Shown: piece after piece, positions 15,735-22,465 of the stretch | Layout: each line of letters opens with the position of its first letter | How positions within the stretch are numbered: position 1 is the first letter of the stretch | Source: Candidatus Hydrogenedentota bacterium | GTDB taxonomy: Bacteria; Hydrogenedentota; Hydrogenedentia; Hydrogenedentales; JAGMZX01 | Direction of reading: 5' to 3' | Length of the DNA: 22,465 nucleotides | NCBI GenBank assembly: GCA_029556545.1 | Contig: JAKQEQ010000139.1 | Coordinates: 1-22,465 of the forward strand | Made by a program: the position numbers and the translations under genes | Notes under the pieces: generated by a model | What the model was told of the DNA's origin: nothing | What the model saw: the letters and a program-made list of their open reading frames with translations, nothing else | Databases searched by the model: none

Positions 15735-16451
15735 TCAGACCTTCGCCGTTTTCTTCTCGATTTCCGCGCCGATGGGCGTCTTGTCGTATTTCCGCCGGCC
15801 CACGGGCGTGGCGTAGCCGACGCGCTTCACGGTAAGGCAGCCCGTCGGGCACACCTGCGCCGCCTTGTCGGCGGCGCTTACCGCGGTCTCGCCCAGGCCA
15901 TGCACCGCATCGACCGAGAGCCGTTTCTTGATCCCCCGGTTCTCGAAACCGAATGCGTCCTTCTTGTCCACCACCGACGAGGCGCGCACGCAGCGTCCGC
16001 ACAGCACGCAGCGGTCGCGGTCGATATAAACGTCCTTGTGCGTCGCGTCGAGTTCGCGTTTCACGCGCAGGTAGGGCAGCGTGGGCGCGAGCATGCCGAG
16101 CCGGTAGCCCAGCGCTTGCAGTTCGCAGTTGCCGCCCGCTTCGCACGAGGGGCAGTAGTGATTGCCCTCGACGAAGAGCATCTCGATGATCCGGCGGCGC
16201 TGCGCGTTTATTTCGTCTGTGTCGTTCTCGATGACGAGTCCCTCGCTCACCGGAAACGTGCACGAACTGGCTGGGCGTCCGTTCACCTTCACGGTGCAGA
16301 CGCGGCAATGGCCGCCGGGCGGCAGGTCCGGGTGGTGGCAGAGCCGCGGGATGTACATGCCCGCGGCGTCGGCCGCCTCGAGGATCGTCTGGCCGGCCGT
16401 GGCCTGGATTTCGACGCCGTCGATAATGATGTTCACGGTGTCCTGGCTCAT
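15735..16451 (-). CDS. hoxU: NAD-reducing hydrogenase diaphorase subunit HoxU
   Basis: This 238-residue protein starts at ATG 16451, ten bases behind GGAGG (16462-16466); the longer TTG start at 16460 would sit one base from that site. It passes electrons between HoxF and HoxY. Domains in order are a plant-type [2Fe-2S] ferredoxin (C38, C49, C52, C64), a NuoG-like His-Cys3 [4Fe-4S] site (GNHYCPSCEAGGNC; H98, C100, C103, C109), and a [4Fe-4S] site CVLCGRC (C148, C151, C154) with C201 of CPTG. The end VGYATPVGRRKYD is typical of HoxU. The hoxF stop lies five bases upstream. Confidence 0.94.
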   Translation of the reverse strand: MSQDTVNIIIDGVEIQATAGQTILEAADAAGMYIPRLCHHPDLPPGGHCRVCTVKVNGRPASSCTFPVSEGLVIENDTDEINAQRRRIIEMLFVEGNHYCPSCEAGGNCELQALGYRLGMLAPTLPYLRVKRELDATHKDVYIDRDRCVLCGRCVRASSVVDKKDAFGFENRGIKKRLSVDAVHGLGETAVSAADKAAQVCPTGCLTVKRVGYATPVGRRKYDKTPIGAEIEKKTAKV

Positions 16452-16456
16452 AGGGG

Positions 16457-18223
16457 TCAATCCTCCAACACGGGCTGCTTGCCCGTGATCGCGCAGCCTT
16501 CCGCCAAGGCCGCCTTGAGGTCGAAGGGCGGGACAAAGTCGTCCTTTTTCAGACGCGCCTCATACAGCCCCGGGAAACTGCGGAGCGTGCTGAGAATCGG
16601 GTTGGCCGCCGTCTGGCCCAGGCCACACCGGCTCATGGTCTTGACGGTGTTGGCCACCTTCTCCATTTCCTGCACGTCGGCGCGCGTTCCGCGCCCGTCG
16701 AGTATCTTCGCAAGCTGCTTCGACAGGATCGTCGTGCCGACGCGGCAGGGAACGCACCAGCCGCACGACTCCTCGACGAAGAACTCTATGAACTGGCGCA
16801 TGCATTCGAGCAGGTCGCGCTTCGGGCCGAACACGATGATCGATCCGCCCGTCGGCAGGTCCTCGAACGAGATGCTGCGTCCGAAGTCTTTCGGCGCGAC
16901 GCACTGGCCCGAAGGACCGCCCACCTGGACCGCCTGCGCGTCCTCCGCGCCGACCATTTCGAGCAGTTTCTCGACCGTGATCCCGTACTCGAGTTCATAC
17001 ACGCCCGGGTGCTTGCAGTCGCCCGAGACGCTCAATAACTTGGTGCCGGTCGAGTCCCGCGTACCCATCGCGGCGAACCAGTCGCCGCCCATTTCGAGGA
17101 CGCGGGCCGCGCAACAGAGGGTCTCGACGTTGTTGACCGACGTCGGCTGGTTCTTGTAGCCCTTTTGCACCGGGAAGGGGGGCCGGTCGCGCGGGGCGCC
17201 GCGTTTGCCTTCGAGCGATTCGATCAGGGCAGATTCCTCGCCGCAGATATACGCGCCCGCGCCCAGTTGGATGCGGATGTCGAAGTCGAAACCCTCACAG
17301 CCGACGATGTTCTTGCCGAGCAGGCCGAGATGCCGCCTTTTCGCGAGGACCTGATCGAGGTGCGGCAGGAGGTACTCGTACTCGCCGCGCAGGTACAGCA
17401 GGCCTTCCTTGGCGCCCAGCGCGTAGCCCGCCACGGTCATGCCCTCGAAAAGCAGGTCCGGGCATTCCGTGAGGATCACCCGGTCCTTGAACGTGCCTGG
17501 CTCGCCCTCGTCCGCGTTGCAGATCAGGTAGCGCGCGTTGCCCTTCGCCTTCCGGCAGAAATCCCACTTCATCGCCGTCGGGAAGCCCGCGCCGCCGCGG
17601 CCGCGCAAGCGCGACTTGTTCATCTCGGCGATGACTTCCTCGGGCTTCCGGTTCACCGCGGCGCGAATCGCCGTGCCCCGCTCCATGGGGGCGAAAATCA
17701 CCGGTCCCGGCTTGCGCAAGTTGAGGTCCACTTCCGCCTGCGGCAGCGTGGCGATATCTTTGCCGTCCTGCAGGGCCTGGACGATCTTCGGCGCGTCCGC
17801 CGGCGTGAGATTCGTCACCGGCGTCGCGCCGATGAGCGCGCCCGGCGCCTGATCGCTCAAGCCGATGCACGGCGCGTGCTCGATCGTAATTGCGCCGTCC
17901 GGCGTCGTCTCGCCTACCTTGATGCCCAGCGCCTCCTCGAACGCGCGGGCTACCTCCTCCGCGCCCTTCATGCGCTCGGGCACTGCGTCGCAAAGACGGA
18001 TCACCGTCTTGCCCTTCGGACGGCGCGAGAAGAAGGCGTAAAAGCTCACCATGTCCCGCACCTGGACGCGGCGCATCCCGAGCGCATCCGCCACGTCGCC
18101 GATGGTGTCTTCCGTCAGGCAGCCCAGCTTCGCGTGCAGCGCCCGCGCGATGTCCATCAACCGGCCGCGGTCGCGCCCGAACTGCTCGACGACCTGGGTG
18201 ACCAATGCTGCGTCCCCTGCCAT
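16457..18223 (-). CDS. hoxF: NAD-reducing hydrogenase diaphorase subunit HoxF with fused NuoE-like domain
   Basis: This 588-residue protein starts at ATG 18223, nine bases after GGAGG (18233-18237). The frame stays open to 18496 but that extension has no ribosome site and low complexity. Residues 1-150 are a NuoE/HoxE-like thioredoxin fold, so no separate hoxE is needed. In it the ligand pattern C-x4-C / C-x3-C is reduced to C78 and C119, with E83 and S123 in the other places. Residues about 160-480 are the NuoF-like part with the Gly-rich GRGGAGFP, ICNADEGEPG for FMN and NAD(H) binding, and GAYICGEESALIES. The C-terminal [4Fe-4S] ligands are SCGWCVPC (C487, C490, C493) and C533. It oxidises or reduces NAD(H) at FMN. 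It is the first gene of the operon. Confidence 0.95.
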   Translation of the reverse strand: MAGDAALVTQVVEQFGRDRGRLMDIARALHAKLGCLTEDTIGDVADALGMRRVQVRDMVSFYAFFSRRPKGKTVIRLCDAVPERMKGAEEVARAFEEALGIKVGETTPDGAITIEHAPCIGLSDQAPGALIGATPVTNLTPADAPKIVQALQDGKDIATLPQAEVDLNLRKPGPVIFAPMERGTAIRAAVNRKPEEVIAEMNKSRLRGRGGAGFPTAMKWDFCRKAKGNARYLICNADEGEPGTFKDRVILTECPDLLFEGMTVAGYALGAKEGLLYLRGEYEYLLPHLDQVLAKRRHLGLLGKNIVGCEGFDFDIRIQLGAGAYICGEESALIESLEGKRGAPRDRPPFPVQKGYKNQPTSVNNVETLCCAARVLEMGGDWFAAMGTRDSTGTKLLSVSGDCKHPGVYELEYGITVEKLLEMVGAEDAQAVQVGGPSGQCVAPKDFGRSISFEDLPTGGSIIVFGPKRDLLECMRQFIEFFVEESCGWCVPCRVGTTILSKQLAKILDGRGTRADVQEMEKVANTVKTMSRCGLGQTAANPILSTLRSFPGLYEARLKKDDFVPPFDLKAALAEGCAITGKQPVLED

Positions 18224-18571
18224 AGTTCCTGGCCTCCACTGTTCCGACTTCCAATTTGCGGGAGCGACGTCCAGCCGGTTTCCCGCGCGCCCGATATCCA
18301 GGGGCAGCTTACTTCTGTTGCGCTTGGGAAAGAGCAGGAATCGTACCAGAATCGGCGAAAGCGCTGGATCGGATCGTAAGTTATTTATATCAGGCAAGTT
18401 ATGACGCTGAGCTCTTCGTAAGCTGAACGCCAGACGCAACCAGATTTGAGCATATATGTACGCATTGTACTGAGCATGTGCGCTCATATTGAGCATGTGT
18501 GAAATGCGCGGTATTGGCGTACCCCGTGCTTGCCGGGGACTCTACCGACATGAAACTGGGGAGCGCTAAGA
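18224..18571 (-). promoter_or_regulatory. 348-bp control region upstream of hoxF
   Basis: No gene is seen. The part near 18376-18400 is AT-rich and contains TATAAA on the minus strand (18389-18384). A second possible -10, TACAAT on the minus strand (18469-18464), stands among the TGAGCAT boxes. No -35 box of good quality accompanies either, which would suit an activator-dependent promoter. A GC hairpin (CCCCG 18522-18526 / CGGGG 18534-18538) lies just behind tsaC. Confidence 0.4.
18446..18496. promoter_or_regulatory. Cluster of TGAGCAT boxes (possible operator)
   Basis: Three direct copies, TTGAGCAT (18446-18453), CTGAGCAT (18470-18477) and TTGAGCAT (18489-18496), are joined by one inverted GCTCA (18482-18486), which forms TGAGC-N6-GCTCA with the second copy. 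Each direct copy is followed by AT or GTG. Such clustering in 51 bases is unlikely by chance and fits a transcription-factor target for the hydrogenase operon. Confidence 0.45.
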
Positions 18572-19183
18572 TCAAGTAATGGGCAGCGGGCGGATATGCC
18601 GGAGCGCCGCCTCGGGAATGGCGCCGGCGCGAAGCACCTCGCCGGTCACGGGGTCGAAGAGGGTGGATGGCGGGCTCTCGGGGAGAAGGCCGCCGTCTAT
18701 CGCGAGGTCGACGCCCGCAAGGTTGATTTCGTCGACGCAGCGGGCGGGGGGCGCGCCGGATTGATTGGCGGAGGAGGAGGTGAGGGCCCCTCCGAAGGCG
18801 CTGCATAGGGCGCGCGCGGTGGCGCAGGCGGGCAGCCGGACGGCTACCTTGTCGCGGTCTGCGGTGAGGCGCGACGGGAGGCGCTCGTTTTTCGGGAACA
18901 ACAGGGTCAATGGTCCGGGCCAGAAGGTGTCCATGCAGGGCCACGCTTCGGCGGGCACGCGCTGGACGATTGGGGCGAGTTGGCGGAGTTCACCGATGAC
19001 AAGCAGGAGGGGCTTGGCGGCGTCGCGGCGTTTGATGTCGAACAGGCGGTCGAGCGCCGCTCCGGAGAAGGGGTCTACCGCGAGGCCGTAGACGGTCTCG
19101 GTGGGGTAGGCCACGACGCAGCCGTCACGGAGCGCGGCGACGGCTTCGGCCAACCCTTTGGGCGTTGCGGGAACCACTTTCAC
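18572..19183 (-). CDS. tsaC: L-threonylcarbamoyladenylate synthase (TsaC/Sua5/YrdC family)
   Basis: This 203-residue protein starts at GTG 19183, whose GTGA overlaps the rdgB stop by four bases; the frame open further upstream reads antisense-like text inside rdgB. It makes threonylcarbamoyl-AMP from threonine, bicarbonate and ATP for the t6A37 modification of ANN-decoding tRNAs. Visible family marks are YPTETVYGL (26-34), KRRDAAKPL (51-59) with the substrate-binding Lys/Arg, PGPLT (89-93) and SSSAN (136-140). The size is that of the single-domain TsaC form without the Sua5 C-terminal domain. It is the last gene of a coupled rph-rdgB-tsaC run. Confidence 0.92.
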   Translation of the reverse strand: MKVVPATPKGLAEAVAALRDGCVVAYPTETVYGLAVDPFSGAALDRLFDIKRRDAAKPLLLVIGELRQLAPIVQRVPAEAWPCMDTFWPGPLTLLFPKNERLPSRLTADRDKVAVRLPACATARALCSAFGGALTSSSANQSGAPPARCVDEINLAGVDLAIDGGLLPESPPSTLFDPVTGEVLRAGAIPEAALRHIRPLPIT

Positions 19184-19776
19184 GCCAAGGCTTCCAGGTA
19201 GCCGCGAAGTTGGCGGAAGGCGCGGCCGCGGTGGCTGATCGCGTGTTTCTTGTCGGGTTCCATTTCGGCGAAGGTGTGCTCGTGGGGCGAGGGGACGAAG
19301 ACGGGGTCGTATCCGAAGCCGCGATCGCCAAAGGGGGCGGCGGCGATGTGGCCCTCGACGGTTCCGACGGTGATATAGGGTTCGCGGCCCGGAGCGACGA
19401 ATGCGGCGCAGCACACGAAGCGGGCCGTGCGCTCGTGCCACGGCACTTGGTCCAAGGCGCGCAGGAGTTTCTCGACGTTCTTGTCGTCGCGGCATTCCGG
19501 CCCGGCGTAGCGGGCGGATTGCACGCCGGGGGCGCCGCCCAATGCGTCCACGATAAGGCCGGAGTCGTCGGCGACGCAGGGCAGTCCCAGGGCGTCGCCG
19601 TAATAGCGCGCCTTCTTCAGTGCGTTGGCCTCGAAGGTATCGCCGTCCTCGACGGGTTCGGCCATGGGGGAAAAGTCGGCCAAGGTCTTGACGGTCCAGG
19701 GCAGCCCGGCCAGGATGTCGGCGAGTTCCCGGGCTTTCTTCTGGTTGTTCGAGCCGATGACCAGGGTTTCAGGCAA
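19180..19776 (-). CDS. rdgB: dITP/XTP pyrophosphatase (RdgB/HAM1 family)
   Basis: This 198-residue protein starts at TTG 19776, eight bases inside the 3' end of rph; no ATG or GTG is available near the conserved N-terminus. It hydrolyses non-canonical purine triphosphates (ITP, dITP, XTP) to monophosphates and so keeps them out of nucleic acids. Family marks are GSNNQKK (8-14), TFEANALKKA (47-56), the catalytic ADDSGL (69-74), FGDRGFGYDPVF (149-160) and SHRGRA (181-186). The length is typical. The overlaps with rph and tsaC suggest translational coupling. Confidence 0.94.
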   Translation of the reverse strand: MPETLVIGSNNQKKARELADILAGLPWTVKTLADFSPMAEPVEDGDTFEANALKKARYYGDALGLPCVADDSGLIVDALGGAPGVQSARYAGPECRDDKNVEKLLRALDQVPWHERTARFVCCAAFVAPGREPYITVGTVEGHIAAAPFGDRGFGYDPVFVPSPHEHTFAEMEPDKKHAISHRGRAFRQLRGYLEALA

Positions 19777-20479
19777 GATCCAGGACCCTCCGCTGCCGCG
19801 CGATCAGGTCGCGGATCCCGTTCGCGGCCACGTCGAGCATGCGGTCGAGCAGTTCGCGGGGGAACGCGGCGCCTTCGGCGTTGCCCTGGATCTCTATGTA
19901 GTTTCCGGCGCCGTTCATGACGACGTTCATATCCACGGAGGCCGCGACGTCTTCGCGGTAATCGAGGTCGAGGAGGACTTCGCCGTCCACGAGGCCGACG
20001 CTGACGGCGGCGCACAGGTCGGTGACGGGCACGCGGGGGAGGTTCCCCTTGGCCACGGACTTGCGCAACGCGTCATAGACCGCGACGCAGGCGCCGGTGA
20101 TCGCGGCGGTGCGGGTTCCGCCGTCCGCCTGGAGGACGTCGCAGTCGACGTTGATCTGGCAGGGTCCGACGGCCCGCAGATCGACGACGGCGCGCAAGGA
20201 TCGCCCGATGAGCCGGCTGATTTCCTGGGCGCGCCCCTCGGCGGCCTTGCGGCGTTCGCTGCGTTCTGGGGTGGCGCCGGGCAACATGCCGTATTCGGCG
20301 GTGAGCCATCCCTTGCCGGAATCCCTGAGAAAGGCGGGGACGCGATTCGCGAAATTGGCGGTGCAAACGACGCGGGTGTCGCCGAAGGCGACGAGTACGG
20401 AACCCGCCGAGGTTTTTATGAAGTCACGTTCGATGGTGATCGGACGCAGGGCGTCCGGGGCGCGTCCGTCTGCACGCAT
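19769..20479 (-). CDS. rph: Ribonuclease PH
   Basis: This 236-residue protein starts at ATG 20479 behind GGAGG (20484-20488) with a short 4-base spacer. The frame is open to 20536, but that part reads through a tandem repeat and the family begins at MRADGR. It trims tRNA 3' ends by phosphorolysis. Marks are RADGRAPDALRPI at the start, GWLTAEYGMLPGAT (57-70), GRAQEISRLIGRSLRA (82-97), DCDVLQADGGTRTAAITG (112-129) and the metal-binding DLDYREDVAASVD (171-183). The length is typical, so the gene is complete. It is followed directly by rdgB, a common pairing in bacteria. Confidence 0.95.
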   Translation of the reverse strand: MRADGRAPDALRPITIERDFIKTSAGSVLVAFGDTRVVCTANFANRVPAFLRDSGKGWLTAEYGMLPGATPERSERRKAAEGRAQEISRLIGRSLRAVVDLRAVGPCQINVDCDVLQADGGTRTAAITGACVAVYDALRKSVAKGNLPRVPVTDLCAAVSVGLVDGEVLLDLDYREDVAASVDMNVVMNGAGNYIEIQGNAEGAAFPRELLDRMLDVAANGIRDLIARQRRVLDLA

Positions 20480-20496
20480 AAGACCTCCATAGGATC

Positions 20497-20599
20497 GGGG
20501 ACAGGCACGTCTCGAAGGCAAGCCCGCCTTCGCCACAGCTACGGCGTGGCAAGCCCGCCTTCGCCACAGCTACGGCGTGGCAAGCTTGTGCCAGTCCCC
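20497..20599. repeat. Palindromic element B between ctpA and rph
   Basis: Its ends are GGGGACAGGCAC (20497-20508) and GTGCCAGTCCCC (20588-20599), inverted copies with one mismatch. The inside is filled with two and a bit copies of a 31-bp unit. Its termini are identical to those of the element at 20642-20693. Confidence 0.75.
20517..20585. repeat. 31-bp tandem repeat, 2.2 copies
   Basis: The units 20517-20547 and 20548-20578 are identical (GGCAAGCCCGCC at the start, CTACGGCGT at the end), and seven bases of a third follow. It sits inside palindromic element B. Confidence 0.85.
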
Positions 20600-20608
20600 G
20601 GGGGATAC

Positions 20609-22153
20609 TCACGGATCGGGGACAGGTTGTTCTTCGGGATTGGGGACAGGCACGTCTTGCCCGCCTGGGGCGGGCAAGCTTGTGCCAGTCCCCGGAGTAT
20701 CCGCGGGGGCGGGGTCCGCGGGAGGCCGCCTTCTGGCGCTTGCGCGCTTGCCGTCTTGCTGGTTCTGGGCTTCATCGGCGGCGACTTGGGTGATCTGGAC
20801 GTCGCGGTGGTACTTTTGGATGAGATCGGCCCAGACGTTGCTTTCGAGGAGAATCTCGACGGCGCGCTGGAGTTGGAGGTCCTCGACGAGTCCCTCGGCG
20901 GCTTCGTTGCCGGTGACGGCGCCGTGATTCTGGCGGTCGGCCATATCGGGATCACGCTCGAAGGACTCGTAAAGTTGCTTGCCGAGTGCGCGTTCGTGTT
21001 CCCAGTCCATGGGGACCTCGATGTCCGGCAGGATGCCGTTCTTGTCGATGGTTACGTCTCCGGGGGTATAGTAGAGTGCGGTGGTGAGGCGGAGGGCGGT
21101 ATTTATGGGGTGGGGAAGGGGGATGATGGTCTGGACGCTGCCTTTTCCGAAGGTTTTCTCGCCGAGGATGAGTGCGCGCTTGTAGTACTGGAGGGCGCCG
21201 GTGACGATTTCGGAGGAGCTTGCGGTCTGCTCATTGACGAGGACGATGATGGGGAAGCCTTCGGGAAGGACGGGGTTTCCTCCGGTATAGAGTTCGAGGT
21301 CGTCCGCGTTGTGTTTGCCGTTTTTTTCGCGGCCTTTGGTGTAGGTGACGAGGGCGCCGCGCTGGAGAAAGAGTTCGCAGACATCCTTTGAGGCGGTAAG
21401 GAGTCCGCCGGGATTCCATCGGAGGTCGAGGACAAAGGCGCGCATGTCCTGGCCGAGAAACTCCTTGATCTTTTTCTTGAGGTCCTGGGCGGTGTTCTGC
21501 TTGAAATCACTGATGCGGATATAGGCGATCTTGTTGTCGAGCAGGCGGGATTCCTTGAGGCTTGCGAGGGGGACCTTGTCGCGGCGGACGTCGACCTCGA
21601 TGACTTCCGGTTCCTCCTGGCCTTCCTTCTCGCGCAGGAGGGTGAGGCGGACGGAGGTGCCTCGGGGCCCGCGAATACGCTCGGCGGCGTCGCTGAGGCT
21701 CATGCCGCGGGTGGAGACGTCGTCGATTTTGGCGATGACGTCGAAGGGCCGGATGCCGGCGTCGGCGGCGGGGGAATTGGGGATGGGCTGGAACACCATG
21801 ATGCGTTCGTCTTCATCGAGTTTGATGGACACGCCGATGCCCTCGAACTCGCCCTGGGTATCCTCCTGCATGATTTCGAGGTCTTCGGCGGACAAGAAGG
21901 AACTGTGCTCGTCCAGCGACCCCATCATGCCGTAGAGCGCGCCCTCGACGACCTGTCGGATATCGACGGGACGGACATACTGGTCCTGAATCGTATCGAG
22001 GACGACGCCGATAGGCTCGATCTCGCGGTAGACATCCACCTCGCCGCTCTCGGCGCTGATGCGCGCGACGAAGCCGTCGCTGAGGAGCATGACCGAGACG
22101 ACGAGGAACGTCAGCAAGCTCGTGAATTCGAGTTTTGAGTTTCTTTTCCGCAT
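20609..22153 (-). CDS. ctpA: S41-family C-terminal processing peptidase (CtpA-type)
   Basis: This 514-residue protein starts at ATG 22153, six bases after GGAG (22160-22163). Residues about 9-30 are a signal or membrane anchor, so the enzyme works outside the cytoplasmic membrane. A PDZ domain spans about 95-185 (FEGIGVSI, SPAADAGIRPFDVI). The S41 core follows with YIRISDF, VLDLRWNPGG (241-250), the nucleophile in TASSSE (S312 by alignment with the usual TASASE) and the general base K337 in GEKTFGKGSV. These serine-lysine proteases degrade or trim periplasmic proteins from the C-terminus. The last about 40 residues are rich in Pro, Ala and Gly, and part is encoded by a palindromic repeat. It stands upstream of rph, 129 bases away. 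Confidence 0.93.
   Translation of the reverse strand: MRKRNSKLEFTSLLTFLVVSVMLLSDGFVARISAESGEVDVYREIEPIGVVLDTIQDQYVRPVDIRQVVEGALYGMMGSLDEHSSFLSAEDLEIMQEDTQGEFEGIGVSIKLDEDERIMVFQPIPNSPAADAGIRPFDVIAKIDDVSTRGMSLSDAAERIRGPRGTSVRLTLLREKEGQEEPEVIEVDVRRDKVPLASLKESRLLDNKIAYIRISDFKQNTAQDLKKKIKEFLGQDMRAFVLDLRWNPGGLLTASKDVCELFLQRGALVTYTKGREKNGKHNADDLELYTGGNPVLPEGFPIIVLVNEQTASSSEIVTGALQYYKRALILGEKTFGKGSVQTIIPLPHPINTALRLTTALYYTPGDVTIDKNGILPDIEVPMDWEHERALGKQLYESFERDPDMADRQNHGAVTGNEAAEGLVEDLQLQRAVEILLESNVWADLIQKYHRDVQITQVAADEAQNQQDGKRASARRRPPADPAPADTPGTGTSLPAPGGQDVPVPNPEEQPVPDP
20642..20693. repeat. Palindromic element A inside the ctpA 3' end
   Basis: GGGGACAGGCAC (20642-20653) and GTGCCAGTCCCC (20682-20693) are inverted with one mismatch. 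They enclose a perfect 10-bp stem CTTGCCCGCC (20656-20665) / GGCGGGCAAG (20669-20678) with a 3-nt loop. A solitary half-end GGGGACAGG stands at 20618-20626. The element is translated as part of the CtpA C-terminus. Confidence 0.85.
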
Positions 22154-22199
22154 GCCTGTCTCCACGCCCGGGAAGCCGAGGGACCCCGCGCGCCTTCTG

Positions 22200-22229
22200 C
22201 CAGATGCCGGTCAGTGTACCAGATGCCGG
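22200..22229 (-). promoter_or_regulatory. Possible ctpA promoter with overlapping direct repeats
   Basis: On the minus strand TGG-TACACT (22221-22213) fits an extended -10 element (TGn plus TACACT). It is bracketed by two identical 11-mers, CCAGATGCCGG at 22200-22210 and 22219-22229 (plus-strand reading), 19 bases apart. The repeats could be a repressor or activator site. No good -35 box is seen. Confidence 0.4.
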
Positions 22230-22384
22230 CAAATGATTGCGAACGCGGGGCGGTTGCAGGGCAATCGCACTAAGAAGTACGAGCATTCCGCTTCCATGCG
22301 CATAACTACTCCGGCACATATGCAAACTCGACGTGTGGGTGTCTTGCCCTAGGTCCGCGTCGCGCGCTGGAGTTCCCGCATTTA

Positions 22385-22465
22385 GGGCCGAAGGCCCATG
22401 ACATAGTAGCCCAGGGCAACGCCCTGGGAAAATGTGCGCGCCTCAATGTGAAGCCCTGCAAGGGC
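22385..22465. repeat. Array of REP-like hairpins (cut by the window end)
   Basis: Three perfect hairpins lie in 81 bases: GGGCC/GGCCC (22385-22397, loop GAA), CCCAGGGC/GCCCTGGG (22410-22428, loop AAC) and GCCCT/AGGGC (22453-22465, loop GCA). Units of this kind are, to my recollection, common intergenic repeats in Planctomycetes and relatives. Confidence 0.7.

Larger units (their letters stand above)
22154..22465. other. Region upstream of ctpA without a gene
   Basis: The 312 bases to the window end hold the ctpA leader and a possible promoter with direct repeats (22200-22229) and, at the far end, a group of REP-like hairpins (22385-22465). I see no coding sequence; the open frames here have no ribosome site or recognisable product. 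Confidence 0.6.

Noticed and set aside
18224-18496. N-terminal extension of HoxF
   Set aside because: The frame is open, but GGAGG before ATG 18223, the usual HoxF length and the regulatory-looking boxes within the extension favour the shorter protein.
20517-20585. CRISPR array made of 31-bp repeats
   Set aside because: The two units abut directly with no spacer between them and lie within a palindromic element; no cas gene is near.

Overview
The window reads as a high-GC chromosomal segment of an uncultured-type Gram-negative bacterium, most plausibly Candidatus Hydrogenedentota or a planctomycete-related lineage. That placement is inference. It rests on the Gly-Glu repeat followed by a Cys-containing tail with two LTELLR-type motifs, on families of signal-peptide proteins with a shared N-terminal domain, and on dense palindromic intergenic repeats. 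No rRNA, tRNA, CRISPR array, integrase or transposase gene was found.

Left half (1-10888, all plus strand): a cluster of six exported surface-protein genes. In order they are the 3' end of a Gly-Glu/dockerin-like protein (2-442), a His-rich tail-collar protein (735-1733), an eight-repeat InlB-B-like protein with the same Gly-Glu and dockerin-like end (1754-4153), two more tail-collar paralogues (4341-5273 and 5603-7030), and a 1246-residue protein with about ten Ig-like domains and a C-terminal membrane-anchor/sorting signal (7148-10888). The three collar proteins share an N-terminal domain and differ completely after it. The two Gly-Glu proteins share a nearly identical 104-residue end. The cluster looks like it grew by duplication and domain swapping of cell-surface fibres.

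Middle (11280-18223, all minus strand): one operon for a cytoplasmic NAD-linked [NiFe] hydrogenase of the group 3d (Hox) type. The order is hoxF (with fused NuoE-like domain), hoxU, hoxY, hoxH, a maturation endopeptidase, a stand-alone receiver protein and a six-TM sensor histidine kinase. HoxF/HoxU form the NAD(H)-oxidoreductase (diaphorase) arm, HoxY/HoxH the H2-converting arm, and the endopeptidase would trim the HoxH C-terminus. The two-component pair at the 3' end may sense or transmit the redox or hydrogen state. The 348 bp in front of hoxF holds a cluster of TGAGCAT boxes around possible promoter elements.

Right (18572-22153, minus strand): a housekeeping run ctpA-type S41 protease, rph, rdgB, tsaC. 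The last three overlap by a few bases and are probably translationally coupled. Palindromic repeat elements sit between ctpA and rph, and one of them is read through as the CtpA C-terminus. The window ends in an array of REP-like hairpins upstream of ctpA.
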